DNA of 64,000 bases, from NCBI RefSeq assembly GCF_013393905.1, contig NZ_CP040272.1, positions 4,336,001 through 4,400,000 on the forward strand. The letters are read 5' to 3'. Shown here one piece after another: positions 54,247-62,594 of the stretch (position 1 is the first letter of the stretch; the number at the start of each line of letters is the position of its first letter). The notes under the pieces were generated by a model. The model was not told the origin of the DNA. It ran no database searches and saw only the letters and a program-made list of their open reading frames with translations. The DNA comes from Nostoc sp. C052. Lineage in GTDB: Bacteria; Cyanobacteriota; Cyanobacteriia; Cyanobacteriales; Nostocaceae. The translations under genes and the position numbers were made by a program.

Positions 54247-55070
54247 ATGCCTACGGCGGTAAACTACGCAGCACTTGAGGAGGAGTTAAAAACAGGAAAA
54301 GGCTTTAGTAGCTATGGTGCAATAGTTGAGTGGTTAAAAGAAGAACATGGACAAGATATAGAGTATGCAACGGTTTATGCCTGGGTTCGATATCGATTAG
54401 GGGCAAAACTAAAAGTGCCTCGCCCTCAAAGCCATAACCAAGATGAGAAATTGGTATCTGAATTTAAAAAAAAACTCGGAATCATTCTTAATTGTCTAGA
54501 AAAACATCTAGCACCTGGCAAGTGTGTTCGCTACCTTTGCCAGGATGAAACTAGGGTTGGACTGAAAACTCTTACAGGAAAAGTGATTACAGCTTCAGGA
54601 GTCAAGCCCACGGTTGAGGTGAAATGGCCACGGGAAAACTTTTGGATTTATGGTGCAATTGAACCATTGACTGGAGACCATAACATTACGAGTATCCGAA
54701 ATTGAATGGCGAGTGTTTTCAACAGTTTTTGGACTGGTTATCTCAACAATTAGGTGGAGATTACGCTATTTTACAGGTTGACCAAGCACCTGCTCATACA
54801 AGTTCAGCGATTCGTTGGCAAGAATTTATTATTCCTTTGTTTCAACCACCTTCAGCCCCTGAACTCAATCTCATTGAAAGGCTTTGGCAGCTCCTCAAGA
54901 AACCACTCAAAAATTAACTTTTCTCTTCTTTACAGACTTTACGCGTAGGCGTAGCCCGCCGTAGGCATCGCATCCAAGAAATATTTGACCAACTTACACT
55001 TGAGCAGGTAATATCTGTCTGTTCTTATAACTTTATTTTAGAAGCTCTTTTCTATGCAGCTTCAGATTAA
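54247..55070 (+). pseudogene. IS630-family transposase remnant
   Basis: Fragments of one DDE transposase lie in successive frames. Frame 1 (54247-54705) has GFSSYGAIVEWLKEEHG and the first Asp in CQDETRVGLKTL. After a one-base loss near 54690, frame 2 (to 54917) has LQVDQAPAHTSSAIRW and PELNLIERLWQLLKKPLK. A short dispersed repeat (GCGTAGGCGTAGCCCGCCGT, about 54942-54970) interrupts the end, after which RIQEIFDQLTLEQVISVCSY continues to a stop at 55068-55070. The N-terminal helix-turn-helix is missing. The element cannot encode a working enzyme. Confidence 0.8.
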
Positions 55071-55127
55071 ATTGGTATCACGCTGGCTGCTAGTAGTCTG
55101 TCAAGAATTAATTGACGAATAAATTTT

Positions 55128-55160
55128 CTGTAGAGACGGCGATTTATCGCGTCTCTCTAA
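55128..55160. repeat. GAGACG...CGTCTC hairpin repeat
   Basis: TGTAGAGACGGCGATTTATC followed by GCGTCTCTC forms an imperfect hairpin, a type commonly scattered in Nostoc intergenic DNA. The rest of 55071-55379 contains no gene I can support; it holds the upstream region of the PEP-CTERM gene. Confidence 0.5.
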
Positions 55161-55379
55161 CCGTCAAAATGAAACGAGATTTGAATTGAGTAATCAGGTG
55201 ATTGTCTCCGACACGCTCCACAAAAGTAAGAATAAAAATAGGGATTGACAAGGCTTTTTGTTGCCGATGAAACTTCCATCAGAAGCTTGGGAATAATAAA
55301 TCGTGCTGGAGAAAACTTTGCAATGAATCTCAGCAGATTAGGTGTGTTTACCATCGGCAATTAAAGGAACAATTTGTTA

Positions 55380-56183
55380 ATGAAAGTGAGTTCATCAGGG
55401 ATTAAGCTAGGTTTTGCAGTTGTTAGCAGCAGTTGTTTAGCAGCAGTAGCGATCGCTTTCAGTAGCGCCAGTGCAATTGCTGCTCAATTCATCACAATTG
55501 AAAGTAGCGGTACTTTATCAGGAACAATCGAACTTCCCAGTAATAATCCCAATTTCAATAACAGTATTACTCGTATTGACACAGATGACACTGGAACTTA
55601 TTACCGGAACTTAGGTACTAATAATAATCCTAATTATGTGCCTGTATACCAGTCAGACTATTTAAAGGTACAAACACGCTCTGATGGAAGTCTGCATTAC
55701 TTTGTTGATTTTAAAGGTATTCCGATTGTCTCCTTTGATGGTGTTCTCACATCGCCAGTTCTTTCTGGTGGTCAGTTGACACCCTATAAATACCAGGGAC
55801 AATTGGCAGGAACTACATTTCAAGGAGTAGTTCAGGATGAATTTAATCTCACAAAGGCTTTCTACACTGGCACTGTCACCGACCCAGACACCGGAAAGCA
55901 GTACCAAGGTACTTTTGAAGTGAGTGGATATGGGGAGCGATATAGTAACCCCAATGGTAGTTTAACTCCCACAGTCTTTGATTTTCAGTCCGATATTCCA
56001 GGTTTGCCAACCATAACATCCTTGACCATAACTAACGCTACCTTGGCAAATTTGAGAATTAAAGTACCTATAGATGAAACTTCTATTCCAGAACCCGCTA
56101 GCCTTCTTGGAACCTTGATGGTAGCTGGTTGTGGTATTTTCTTGAAAAGAAGAAAAGACATCGAACCTAAGAAAATGTTTTGA
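55380..56183 (+). CDS. PEP-CTERM sorting-domain protein
   Basis: A 267-residue exported protein. It has a Sec signal peptide (LGFAVVSSSCLAAVAIAFSS then ASAIAAQF), a beta-rich body of unknown function, and a C-terminal PEP-CTERM signal: IPEPAS, a hydrophobic stretch and the basic end FLKRRK. Proteins with this signal are processed by exosortase-type systems. No exosortase is in this window. ATG at 55380 is used; a TTG two codons upstream, better placed for the AAAGGA site, is also possible. Confidence 0.85.
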   Translation: MKVSSSGIKLGFAVVSSSCLAAVAIAFSSASAIAAQFITIESSGTLSGTIELPSNNPNFNNSITRIDTDDTGTYYRNLGTNNNPNYVPVYQSDYLKVQTRSDGSLHYFVDFKGIPIVSFDGVLTSPVLSGGQLTPYKYQGQLAGTTFQGVVQDEFNLTKAFYTGTVTDPDTGKQYQGTFEVSGYGERYSNPNGSLTPTVFDFQSDIPGLPTITSLTITNATLANLRIKVPIDETSIPEPASLLGTLMVAGCGIFLKRRKDIEPKKMF

Positions 56184-56211
56184 AACTGGGAGGCTGTTAT
56201 GAAGAGTGCTG

Positions 56212-56448
56212 AGTTACAGCTATTTTCAGGTAAATAAACCACGCGGTAGGGGTACAGCAATGCTCATTGGTGTCAACTTAACGTGAAAGGAAGTCTAGAA
56301 CTAGCTTTTAGATTACCTCGTTCCCAGTCTCCGACTGGGAATGCTTGTCTTTGAGGCTCCGCCTCTCTTTACTGGCGGCAGAGCCACCAGGAGCAGAATT
56401 TCCAGCCGGAGGCTGGAAACTAAGTTTTAAAGGAGTTTCAGCTTAAGT
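56212..56448. repeat. MITE-like repeat (copy 2, right end lost)
   Basis: Nearly the whole unit matches 41633-41880: TTACAGCTATTTTCAGGTAA, the GTAGGGGTACAGC...TCAACTTAA arm (56246-56281), TCTAGAACTAGCTTTTAGAT, the GAGGCTCCGCCTC palindrome and TTTTAAAGGAGTTTCAGCTT. The right inverted repeat stops at TTAAGT and is replaced by unrelated sequence. Finding two copies 14.6 kb apart shows this is a dispersed element. Confidence 0.8.
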
Positions 56449-56548
56449 CTACACCAGTACTGAGTACTGAACTTCAAAACTCAGTATGGGCTAAACCTTA
56501 GCTACCCGCTAACAGCACTGAGTATAGTACAAGTGCGGCTGAGTTTAA

Positions 56549-56923
56549 TCAATCATCTATACGCAATAGTTTGCGGTAAAACGGTTGTGAAAAATCGGTT
56601 ACGCGATAACGTTTATAGTTGTCCATAAGTTCAATTAAAAAATTAATAAACTCGAAACTAGCCATCATCAGTTCATAACTTAGGTCAGCGTTGCCATCAA
56701 ACTGAATTCGGCAACGAGTTAAGTCTGAGGGTAGGGTGGCAACATTCCAGGAAGCGACAAAGGGGACATGTTCACTGGCTTCTATCTTCCGATGTCCCTC
56801 CAAGACTCCTTTTTGATAAAGACTGATGGCATAGGGTAAGAAATTGCGCCTAGCGCCCTGAACGTAAGGTAAGTAAACACTGGCTTGTTGTTGAGTGGCA
56901 GGCTGAAGTTGCTCAATAGACAT
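56549..56923 (-). CDS. ebsA: Small conserved cyanobacterial protein, probable EbsA
   Basis: A 124-residue soluble protein. The sequence (SIEQLQPATQQQASVYLPYV, GARRNFLPYAISLYQKGVLE, ASWNVATLPSDLTRCRIQFD) corresponds, as I recall it, to the cyanobacterial EbsA family. EbsA is needed for type IV pilus assembly and biofilm self-suppression in Synechococcus. The family match is from memory and not from a visible catalytic motif. No pilus genes adjoin. Transcribed alone on the minus strand. Confidence 0.55.
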   Translation of the reverse strand: MSIEQLQPATQQQASVYLPYVQGARRNFLPYAISLYQKGVLEGHRKIEASEHVPFVASWNVATLPSDLTRCRIQFDGNADLSYELMMASFEFINFLIELMDNYKRYRVTDFSQPFYRKLLRIDD

Positions 56924-57555
56924 TATTAAATATTCCTCAAGTTAGTTTGCAACTGGGGATATTAGTGGCTGTTAGTAGTATTCCCAAAAGATGTGTCTAA
57001 AGCACATGAGAGAGCCGGGAAGAAGCAAGGGAGCAGGGGGCAGGGAGCAAGAGAGAAGAGTTATTCCCCTCTGCGTCTTTTCAATGCCCCATACCCAATA
57101 AATGAAGTTCCTGCTAAGAAATATTAAAATTTCGGTTACAATGATGCTGCATTAACTGTTATCGAAGCTGGGAACGGTAACACTAAAAATCCCGACTGTA
57201 AAGTGGTGGATAACGTTATTGCAGTTTCTCCCAACAAAAAGCTGCTGCTACCTTGCTATTACTTTGCCTAAACCGGAGTTCTCTTTGGAGAAAGTCCGAC
57301 TCTACAAGCTTCCTGCCGAAGTGGCTATCAAAGGAATCAAGCCTCTGTCTAAGAGTAGCAAACGTGGTTAATGTCAAGTAATTACGCAGAGTGGCGGTGA
57401 CAACAAAGGTAGTCCCAGTGGCTTTTGGCTTAGGGATAGCGGGTATTGCAGTTTGCCCATTCCGATTAAGATCGGGAAAAGTAGCTTAGGGATATTTGTC
57501 CGTAAAATTACTAACTGTAGACAAATAGTGGTTTTTGAATCAAGCAACCTAACCT
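56924..57555. other. Intergenic region with possible gene relic
   Basis: About 630 bp before mgdA. It starts with short G/A-rich tandem repeats near 57015-57060. From 57131 an open stretch encodes FGYNDAALTVIEAGNGNTKN and on to a stop at 57271. A different frame then encodes ITLPKPEFSLEKVRLYKLPA and ends at about 57371. These read like a frameshifted remnant of a coding region, but I cannot name the gene. The last 100 bp presumably carry the mgdA promoter. Confidence 0.35.
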
Positions 57556-58962
57556 ATGCCAGCGAATTCCTGGCCCGAAGAAGATTCTTATCAAGAGCTT
57601 GATCCGCTCAACTCCTTGTTATCTGACCTATCAGTAGATGAGGAGTCGGTGTTAGAGACAGATCCGGTGTCTCTACCATCCCGGTTTCAAGGTCGTAGAG
57701 GCAAAGCGGCTCTAGTCTTGACTATCGTCTGGAGTGGCACGATCGCTCTACATTTAGTTTCTTGGGCTTCTATTTTTATTCTAGGACTGACCACCATTCT
57801 AGGATTTCATGCTTTGGTGGTAGTGTTTACTAAATCCCGCCGCTATCCAAAAGAAATACAGGGAGATTTGCCTTCTGTATCTGTGCTGGTAGCTGCGAAA
57901 AATGAGGAAGCGGTAATTGCTAAATTAGTCAAAAATCTTTGTAATCTGGAATATCCAGGTGGGCAGTACGAAATTTGGATAATTGACGATCACAGCAGTG
58001 ATAGCACACCGCATTTACTAGCAGAACTCGAACAGAAATACGACCAACTGAAAGTACTAAGGCGTTCAGCAGAAGCTACTGGTGGCAAATCGGGGGCGTT
58101 GAATCAGGTATTGCCGCTGACAAAGGGCGATATCATCGCAGTATTTGATGCTGATGCTCAAGTGACACCAGATTTGCTGCAACAGGTAATACCTTTATTT
58201 CAAAGAGAAAATGTGGGGGCGGTGCAAGTGCGAAAAGCGATCGCCAACGCTAAAGACAACTTTTGGACTAAGGGTCAAATGGCAGAAATGGCCCTTGATA
58301 CCTGGTTTCAGCAACAACGGACTGCCCTTGGTGGCATTGGTGAACTGCGGGGTAATGGTCAATTTGTCCGGCGTTCCGCCTTGGAAAGCTGCGGTGGCTG
58401 GAATGAGGAAACCATTACCGATGATTTGGATTTGACAATCCGCTTACATTTGGATAAATGGGATATTGAGTGTGTTTTCCATCCAGCAGTGCAAGAAGAA
58501 GGTGTGACAAGTGCGATCGCACTCTGGCATCAGCGTAACCGTTGGGCAGAAGGTGGTTATCAGCGCTATTTGGATTATTGGGATTTAATTCTCAAAAACC
58601 GCATGGGAACGCGCAAAAGCTGGGATTTGCTGATTTTTATGCTGATTATGTATATCTTGCCAACAGCAGCAATACCAGATTTATTGATGGCGATCGCTCG
58701 TCATCGTCCACCAATGTTAAGTCCCATCACAGGCTTGTCCATCTCTATGTCGATGGTAGGGATGTTTACAGGTCTGAAACGAATACGTCAAGATCAAAAA
58801 TTCCCACTTTCTACATATTTTATAATGCTCGTGCAAACCCTGCGTGGCAGTTTATATATGTTGCACTGGTTAGTCGTTATGAGCAGTACTACTGCCCGCA
58901 TGTCGGTAAGACCAAAGCGGCTAAAATGGGTGAAAACTTTGCATACTGGGCATGGGGAATAG
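57556..58962 (+). CDS. mgdA: Beta-monoglucosyldiacylglycerol synthase
   Basis: Membrane glycosyltransferase (GT2) moving glucose from UDP-glucose to diacylglycerol, the first step in cyanobacterial galactolipid synthesis for thylakoid membranes. The 468-residue product starts MPANSWPEEDSYQELDPLNS as I recall for the Anabaena enzyme. Motifs: two N-terminal helices (about 50-90), SVSVLVAAKNEEAVI, IWIIDDHSSDSTP, the DxD in AVFDADAQVTPD, ELRGNGQFVRRSALESCGGW, ETITDDLDLTIRLH and the QxxRW-type WHQRNRWAEGGYQR. C-terminal membrane helices follow. Monocistronic, with a strong terminator. Confidence 0.9.
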   Translation: MPANSWPEEDSYQELDPLNSLLSDLSVDEESVLETDPVSLPSRFQGRRGKAALVLTIVWSGTIALHLVSWASIFILGLTTILGFHALVVVFTKSRRYPKEIQGDLPSVSVLVAAKNEEAVIAKLVKNLCNLEYPGGQYEIWIIDDHSSDSTPHLLAELEQKYDQLKVLRRSAEATGGKSGALNQVLPLTKGDIIAVFDADAQVTPDLLQQVIPLFQRENVGAVQVRKAIANAKDNFWTKGQMAEMALDTWFQQQRTALGGIGELRGNGQFVRRSALESCGGWNEETITDDLDLTIRLHLDKWDIECVFHPAVQEEGVTSAIALWHQRNRWAEGGYQRYLDYWDLILKNRMGTRKSWDLLIFMLIMYILPTAAIPDLLMAIARHRPPMLSPITGLSISMSMVGMFTGLKRIRQDQKFPLSTYFIMLVQTLRGSLYMLHWLVVMSSTTARMSVRPKRLKWVKTLHTGHGE

Positions 58963-58991
58963 CCCCTTTGGGGAATTAAAAATTAAAAATT

Positions 58992-59033
58992 AAAAATGCA
59001 AAATTACCAAAAATAATTTTGCATTTTTTTTAG
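58992..59033 (+). terminator. Rho-independent terminator of mgdA
   Basis: AAAAATGCAAAATTA (58992-59006) and TAATTTTGCATTTTT (59014-59028) form a 15-bp perfect stem with a 7-base loop, followed by a T run. It lies 30 bp after the mgdA stop. Confidence 0.85.
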
Positions 59034-59076
59034 GGACTAACAAAAAATAAATTATCCAAAATTATTTGTATGTTCA

Positions 59077-59102
59077 TAGGGGCGCAAGACCTTGCGCCCC
59101 TA
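59077..59102. repeat. GGGGCGCAAG hairpin
   Basis: TAGGGGCGCAAG (59077-59088) and CTTGCGCCCCTA (59091-59102) are a perfect 12-bp inverted repeat with a 2-base loop, 30 bp beyond the dnaX stop on the minus strand. There is no T tract for dnaX, so it is either a dispersed hairpin or a weak terminator. Confidence 0.6.
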
Positions 59103-59132
59103 TAATGGGATATTTTTTTAACTGAAAGTTTT

Positions 59133-62100
59133 TTATTCATCGTCCACGTCTGCTTCTTCTACCCATTCTGGTGTAGTTATGGAATCGGAGAATTCTGGGA
59201 AATCATCTGCAAAACGGATAATTTGTCCGTTGAAAAATTCTGCTATACGTTGAGCTGCGATCGCTACTTCATCAGGTTCCCAATCAGGTGCGGGTGTTTG
59301 TTTTGGGGGTGGAGGCAAAGTTTGCGCCCCATTTCCATTTACCCCATTTTTATTTATGCTATTCCCGTTTACGCTGTTTCCATTTACGCCGTTTCCATTT
59401 GCCCCATTTCCATTTATGCTATTTCCATTTTTTGCTGCTGTTGCAGCTGGTGGTGGAGTGGTTGGCTGTGGTACTGGCGCTGAAGACGGAACTTGCTGGT
59501 TGTAACTGGGTGTAGGTGGTTGCTGAGGGCGAGTAGAGTCTTTTGGTGGAGGATTTTTTTTGGCTGAGGTAGAGTTTGAAGAAATTCCTTTTTCTATATT
59601 GATCTGGATTTCACGCTGGAAAGTCTGCTGGAAAGCTGCCGTAATCATCGGTAGATAAGATTTTCCCTTGTCATACCATGCCTGTTTAATTGCAATTCGA
59701 GCCATAACACCGTCGAACTCTGTGAGTTGGCTCATTTGACGCAGCATTTCTTGCCTTGATTTTGGCTGGAGGTTAGCAAGCACCTGTTGCCAAACCTGAG
59801 TTAAATCATAAGTTGCTTCCCCAACAACTTCTGAAGTTACTGGTTCAACGTTTGCAGGTGGCGCAGGAACGGATATCGGTTCTGGGGTTGGTGGTGAAAC
59901 TGAGTTAGCAACAGAATTGTGATTTGTTTGCTGTTCAACTGGGGGAGATGAAGTGACGGGCTGATTTTGGGCAGCCACTTGATGATGGTTTGCAGAATTA
60001 TGATTTGTTTGCGGTTCAGTTAGAGGTACAGAAGAGACAGGCTGATTTTGGGTAGCCGCTTGATGATGGTTTGCAGAATTATGATTTGTTTGCGGTTCAG
60101 CTAGAGGTACAGAAGAGACAGGCTGATTTTGGGCAACTGCTGGAAGATAATTTGGAGGTACAGCAGGTGTATTAACTCGTGGCGCGACAATTGGGGCTTG
60201 TGGCTGAATATTCGTCGCACTGGGTAACAATCCTAGTAATGTTACCTCCAACCACAAACGCGGCTGGGTGGTATTTTTAATTTGCACTTCAGCTTCTCGC
60301 AAGTGTTTCTGTCCCGCCAAAATCCCGCTCATATCGAAGTATTGAGCAAACTCAACCAGGGCTGTCCAGGTTTGCTGAGTACAAGCAACCAAATCGTGGC
60401 GGTTGGGTGCTGTTTTAGCTATGAGTAAATCGCGGTAAAAAGCAGCGAGATTTTGCAGAATAGTTAGGGGTTCTCGACCACGATCTAGAATGTAGTGAGT
60501 ACAGTCTAGAACTGCTTCCGGTTTATCTTGAGCGATCGCATTTAAAAGACTCAGCAAGTCCTGTTCGCTCACTGTTCCAACTAAATCCCAAACTCGCTCT
60601 GGTGTGACTTCACCCGCTAACAAACCCAATTGATCGAGTAGACTTTCAGCATCCCGTAACCCTCCCTGAGCAAGTTGGGCTACCAGGGTGACAGCATCAT
60701 GTGAAATATGAATGTTTTCAAAAGATGCGATCGCACTTAAATGCTTCACCATCGCCTCTAACTGAATGCGTCTAAAATCAAACCTTTGACAGCGTGAAAT
60801 AATCGTTGGTAACACCCGTTGCGGGTCTGTTGTCGCCAATACAAAAACCACGTGTCTCGGTGGTTCTTCTAGTGTCTTAAGTAGCGCATTGAATGCCTGG
60901 GTACTGAGCATGTGGCAATTGTGTACCAAAAGCCCATTTGCTACAAAGTTATGATTATCTGCTACTTCAATATCATAGACTCGCTCAGTCCCAGCGAGGT
61001 GAACAGATTCGACAGTCTCCAAATTTGTAATCCATCGAGGGGATGGAATATTGTTTAAGGTCTGCCAGCCATTTTCTACTGGTGCTTGCACCCATCTGGA
61101 TGTAGTAGTATGTCTTGCCTGTACTACTCCTGGTGTAAAACTTTGTTGCAACTGAATATCCCATTGCTGTAAGCCAACTGGCAATGAGTTGATTTTCTGC
61201 CCCAGAGAATCCTTCTGTATGCAGTTGAATTCGTGGACTTCCTTCTGGACTGAGACTGAGTGAGCCATCATCCATGTACCACCAAGCAAGTCCTTCTGGG
61301 GTAATTCGATTAAGCCAATCCATAGAGACGAGTTTTTTATCCCTATTTGGTTTAACGATTTCAAAGACATCTTTGAGTTGGGGATGACAAGCGGTGTTAC
61401 AGGTAACTGAGATGTTTCCGTATCCTTTGTTAGCTGTAATTCGCAGTTTTGGACGCAATTCTTGAAGGCGATAGGTTTTGTATTCCAACCATTCTTGCTG
61501 CTTTTCTGAGTGTGTCCAACACAATCTGGGGAATCTACTGTATTTATTGGGATAACTGATAGAGCAATCTCCAAGTAAGGTTCCGTAGATAAGTCCAAAT
61601 GCATTTGGCTGGATAACTGCCGCATCTGCAAGGAACTTTTCTGTTCTAAGTTCCCAAATTCCGTGTCCTTTTTTATATGGATGTTTTTCCCAGCGAGACT
61701 GGATGCTAATGATTCCTCGGCCTTTTTTTTGTAAAAAGGTTGGGATATCGAGCTTTTCACCACACCCGCAAGCACAGAAAGGTCGGAGTAATTCGGCTTG
61801 TTTAAGGATAGATTCCAGGTCGTATAATTTTTGCCCAGATGTATTGCCTTTAAACTGGTGTCCGCTAACAAATCTCCGGGTGCGTCCATCGATACCAAAT
61901 TTGTAAATGAGGATGCCACATCCACATTCACAGGTGATAGTATCTTCACTCCTTCTCTTACGTCCTTTGCTGGTAGCCATCCCTGGTTTGTCCTAATTAA
62001 ATGATTACCCGTACATCTAATTTCTCGGTTAGTTGTCTTGATAACGAAGGTTTGACGTTCTCCTTGATCTAACCACCTGACAACTTTCTTGAATTCCCAT

Positions 62101-62594
62101 TTACCTGATGAGTCGTTGTAACTCAGAACCCTCTTGCCTTTGATTTTGGGATCATCTATTCTGTTAAGTCCGTTATCAGTCAATACCAGAGAATCTCCAG
62201 TTAGGCATTCGTCGATTACATAAACCTTGTAGCGACACTGCACAGGAGCAAACTGGGCTTTTTCAATCAACTCGCGGATATTATCGACACCAGTATTACT
62301 AGCGGCGTCTATTTCAATTACATCTAAGGCGTACCCCTTGGTGATCCCCTGACAAACTTCACACACACCACAAGGTTCAGCCGTGGGCTGATCACCTTTG
62401 AGACAATTGAGGGATTTAGCCAGAATCCGGGCACTAGAAGTTTTCCCCGTACCTCTTGGCCCAGTAAATAAATAGGCGGGGGCGATTTTGGATGTGCCGA
62501 TCGCGTTCGTGAGGGTGGTGGCGATCGCCTCTTGTCCCACCAGTTCAGCAAAACTTTTGGGGCGATATTTGTGGTGCAGGGGTTCATAAGACAT
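59133..62594 (-). CDS. dnaX: DNA polymerase III subunit gamma/tau, interrupted by an intein
   Basis: Clamp-loader ATPase of the replicase. The 1153-residue precursor starts MSYEPLHHKYRPKSFAELVG at an ATG at 62592-62594 (nine upstream codons are non-family). Walker A GPRGTGKT is at 45-52, zinc-binding cysteines lie in CLKGDQPTAEPCGVCEVC, and Walker B is VYVIDE followed by CHML. Between E129 and C560 lies a 430-residue intein; the spliced product would be 723 residues. After the ATPase core the tau-like C-terminus has tandem QTNHNSANHHQ units and an Asn-Gly-rich stretch (NGNGVNGNSVNGNS), both low complexity. Confidence 0.95.
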   Translation of the reverse strand: MSYEPLHHKYRPKSFAELVGQEAIATTLTNAIGTSKIAPAYLFTGPRGTGKTSSARILAKSLNCLKGDQPTAEPCGVCEVCQGITKGYALDVIEIDAASNTGVDNIRELIEKAQFAPVQCRYKVYVIDECLTGDSLVLTDNGLNRIDDPKIKGKRVLSYNDSSGKWEFKKVVRWLDQGERQTFVIKTTNREIRCTGNHLIRTNQGWLPAKDVREGVKILSPVNVDVASSFTNLVSMDAPGDLLADTSLKAIHLGKNYTTWNLSLNKPNYSDLSVLAGVVKSSISQPFYKKKAEESLASSLAGKNIHIKKDTEFGNLEQKSSLQMRQLSSQMHLDLSTEPYLEIALSVIPINTVDSPDCVGHTQKSSKNGWNTKPIAFKNCVQNCELQLTKDTETSQLPVTPLVIPNSKMSLKSLNQIGIKNSSLWIGLIELPQKDLLGGTWMMAHSVSVQKEVHEFNCIQKDSLGQKINSLPVGLQQWDIQLQQSFTPGVVQARHTTTSRWVQAPVENGWQTLNNIPSPRWITNLETVESVHLAGTERVYDIEVADNHNFVANGLLVHNCHMLSTQAFNALLKTLEEPPRHVVFVLATTDPQRVLPTIISRCQRFDFRRIQLEAMVKHLSAIASFENIHISHDAVTLVAQLAQGGLRDAESLLDQLGLLAGEVTPERVWDLVGTVSEQDLLSLLNAIAQDKPEAVLDCTHYILDRGREPLTILQNLAAFYRDLLIAKTAPNRHDLVACTQQTWTALVEFAQYFDMSGILAGQKHLREAEVQIKNTTQPRLWLEVTLLGLLPSATNIQPQAPIVAPRVNTPAVPPNYLPAVAQNQPVSSVPLAEPQTNHNSANHHQAATQNQPVSSVPLTEPQTNHNSANHHQVAAQNQPVTSSPPVEQQTNHNSVANSVSPPTPEPISVPAPPANVEPVTSEVVGEATYDLTQVWQQVLANLQPKSRQEMLRQMSQLTEFDGVMARIAIKQAWYDKGKSYLPMITAAFQQTFQREIQINIEKGISSNSTSAKKNPPPKDSTRPQQPPTPSYNQQVPSSAPVPQPTTPPPAATAAKNGNSINGNGANGNGVNGNSVNGNSINKNGVNGNGAQTLPPPPKQTPAPDWEPDEVAIAAQRIAEFFNGQIIRFADDFPEFSDSITTPEWVEEADVDDE
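60918..62207 (-). other. DnaX intein (430 residues)
   Basis: In the dnaX frame the insert begins with Cys1 in CLTGDSLVLTDNGL (block A), has CTGNHLIRTNQGWLPAKDV with the block B His, and ends with block F VYDIEVADNHNFVA and block G NGLLVHN before Cys+1 of CHMLS. All splicing residues (Cys1, block B His, penultimate His, terminal Asn, Cys+1) are present, so splicing should work. The middle of this frame, about residues 225-525 of the precursor, has no homing-endonuclease motif in frame. It overlaps an endonuclease gene in another frame. Confidence 0.92.
60985..61980 (-). CDS. LAGLIDADG homing endonuclease nested out of frame in the intein
   Basis: A 331-residue protein read on the same strand as dnaX but in another frame. 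It starts at ATG just after intein block B and stops just before block F. The N-terminal 110 residues carry two zinc-finger-like repeats (CECGCG...VSGHQF and CACGCGEKL...KKGHGIW). The rest is a LAGLIDADG_2-type endonuclease with LIYGTLLGDCSIS and GLAWWYMDDGSLS as the two catalytic acid motifs, plus TAMGYSVATKFY and YYYIQMGASTS strands. It would cut an intein-less dnaX allele and drive homing. An AGGA lies 13 bp upstream of the ATG. Confidence 0.85.
   Translation of the reverse strand: MATSKGRKRRSEDTITCECGCGILIYKFGIDGRTRRFVSGHQFKGNTSGQKLYDLESILKQAELLRPFCACGCGEKLDIPTFLQKKGRGIISIQSRWEKHPYKKGHGIWELRTEKFLADAAVIQPNAFGLIYGTLLGDCSISYPNKYSRFPRLCWTHSEKQQEWLEYKTYRLQELRPKLRITANKGYGNISVTCNTACHPQLKDVFEIVKPNRDKKLVSMDWLNRITPEGLAWWYMDDGSLSLSPEGSPRIQLHTEGFSGAENQLIASWLTAMGYSVATKFYTRSSTGKTYYYIQMGASTSRKWLADLKQYSIPSMDYKFGDCRICSPRWD

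Noticed and set aside
55157..55360. 67-codon minus-strand frame
   Set aside because: It lies in intergenic DNA next to a hairpin repeat and shows no family features.
59223..59515. Plus-strand frames rich in Ile, Ser and Tyr
   Set aside because: Antisense of the Asn-Gly repeat in dnaX.
60918..62207. Idea that the intein is degenerate because its middle lacks endonuclease motifs
   Set aside because: All splicing residues are intact, the frame is fully open, and the endonuclease is present in another frame.
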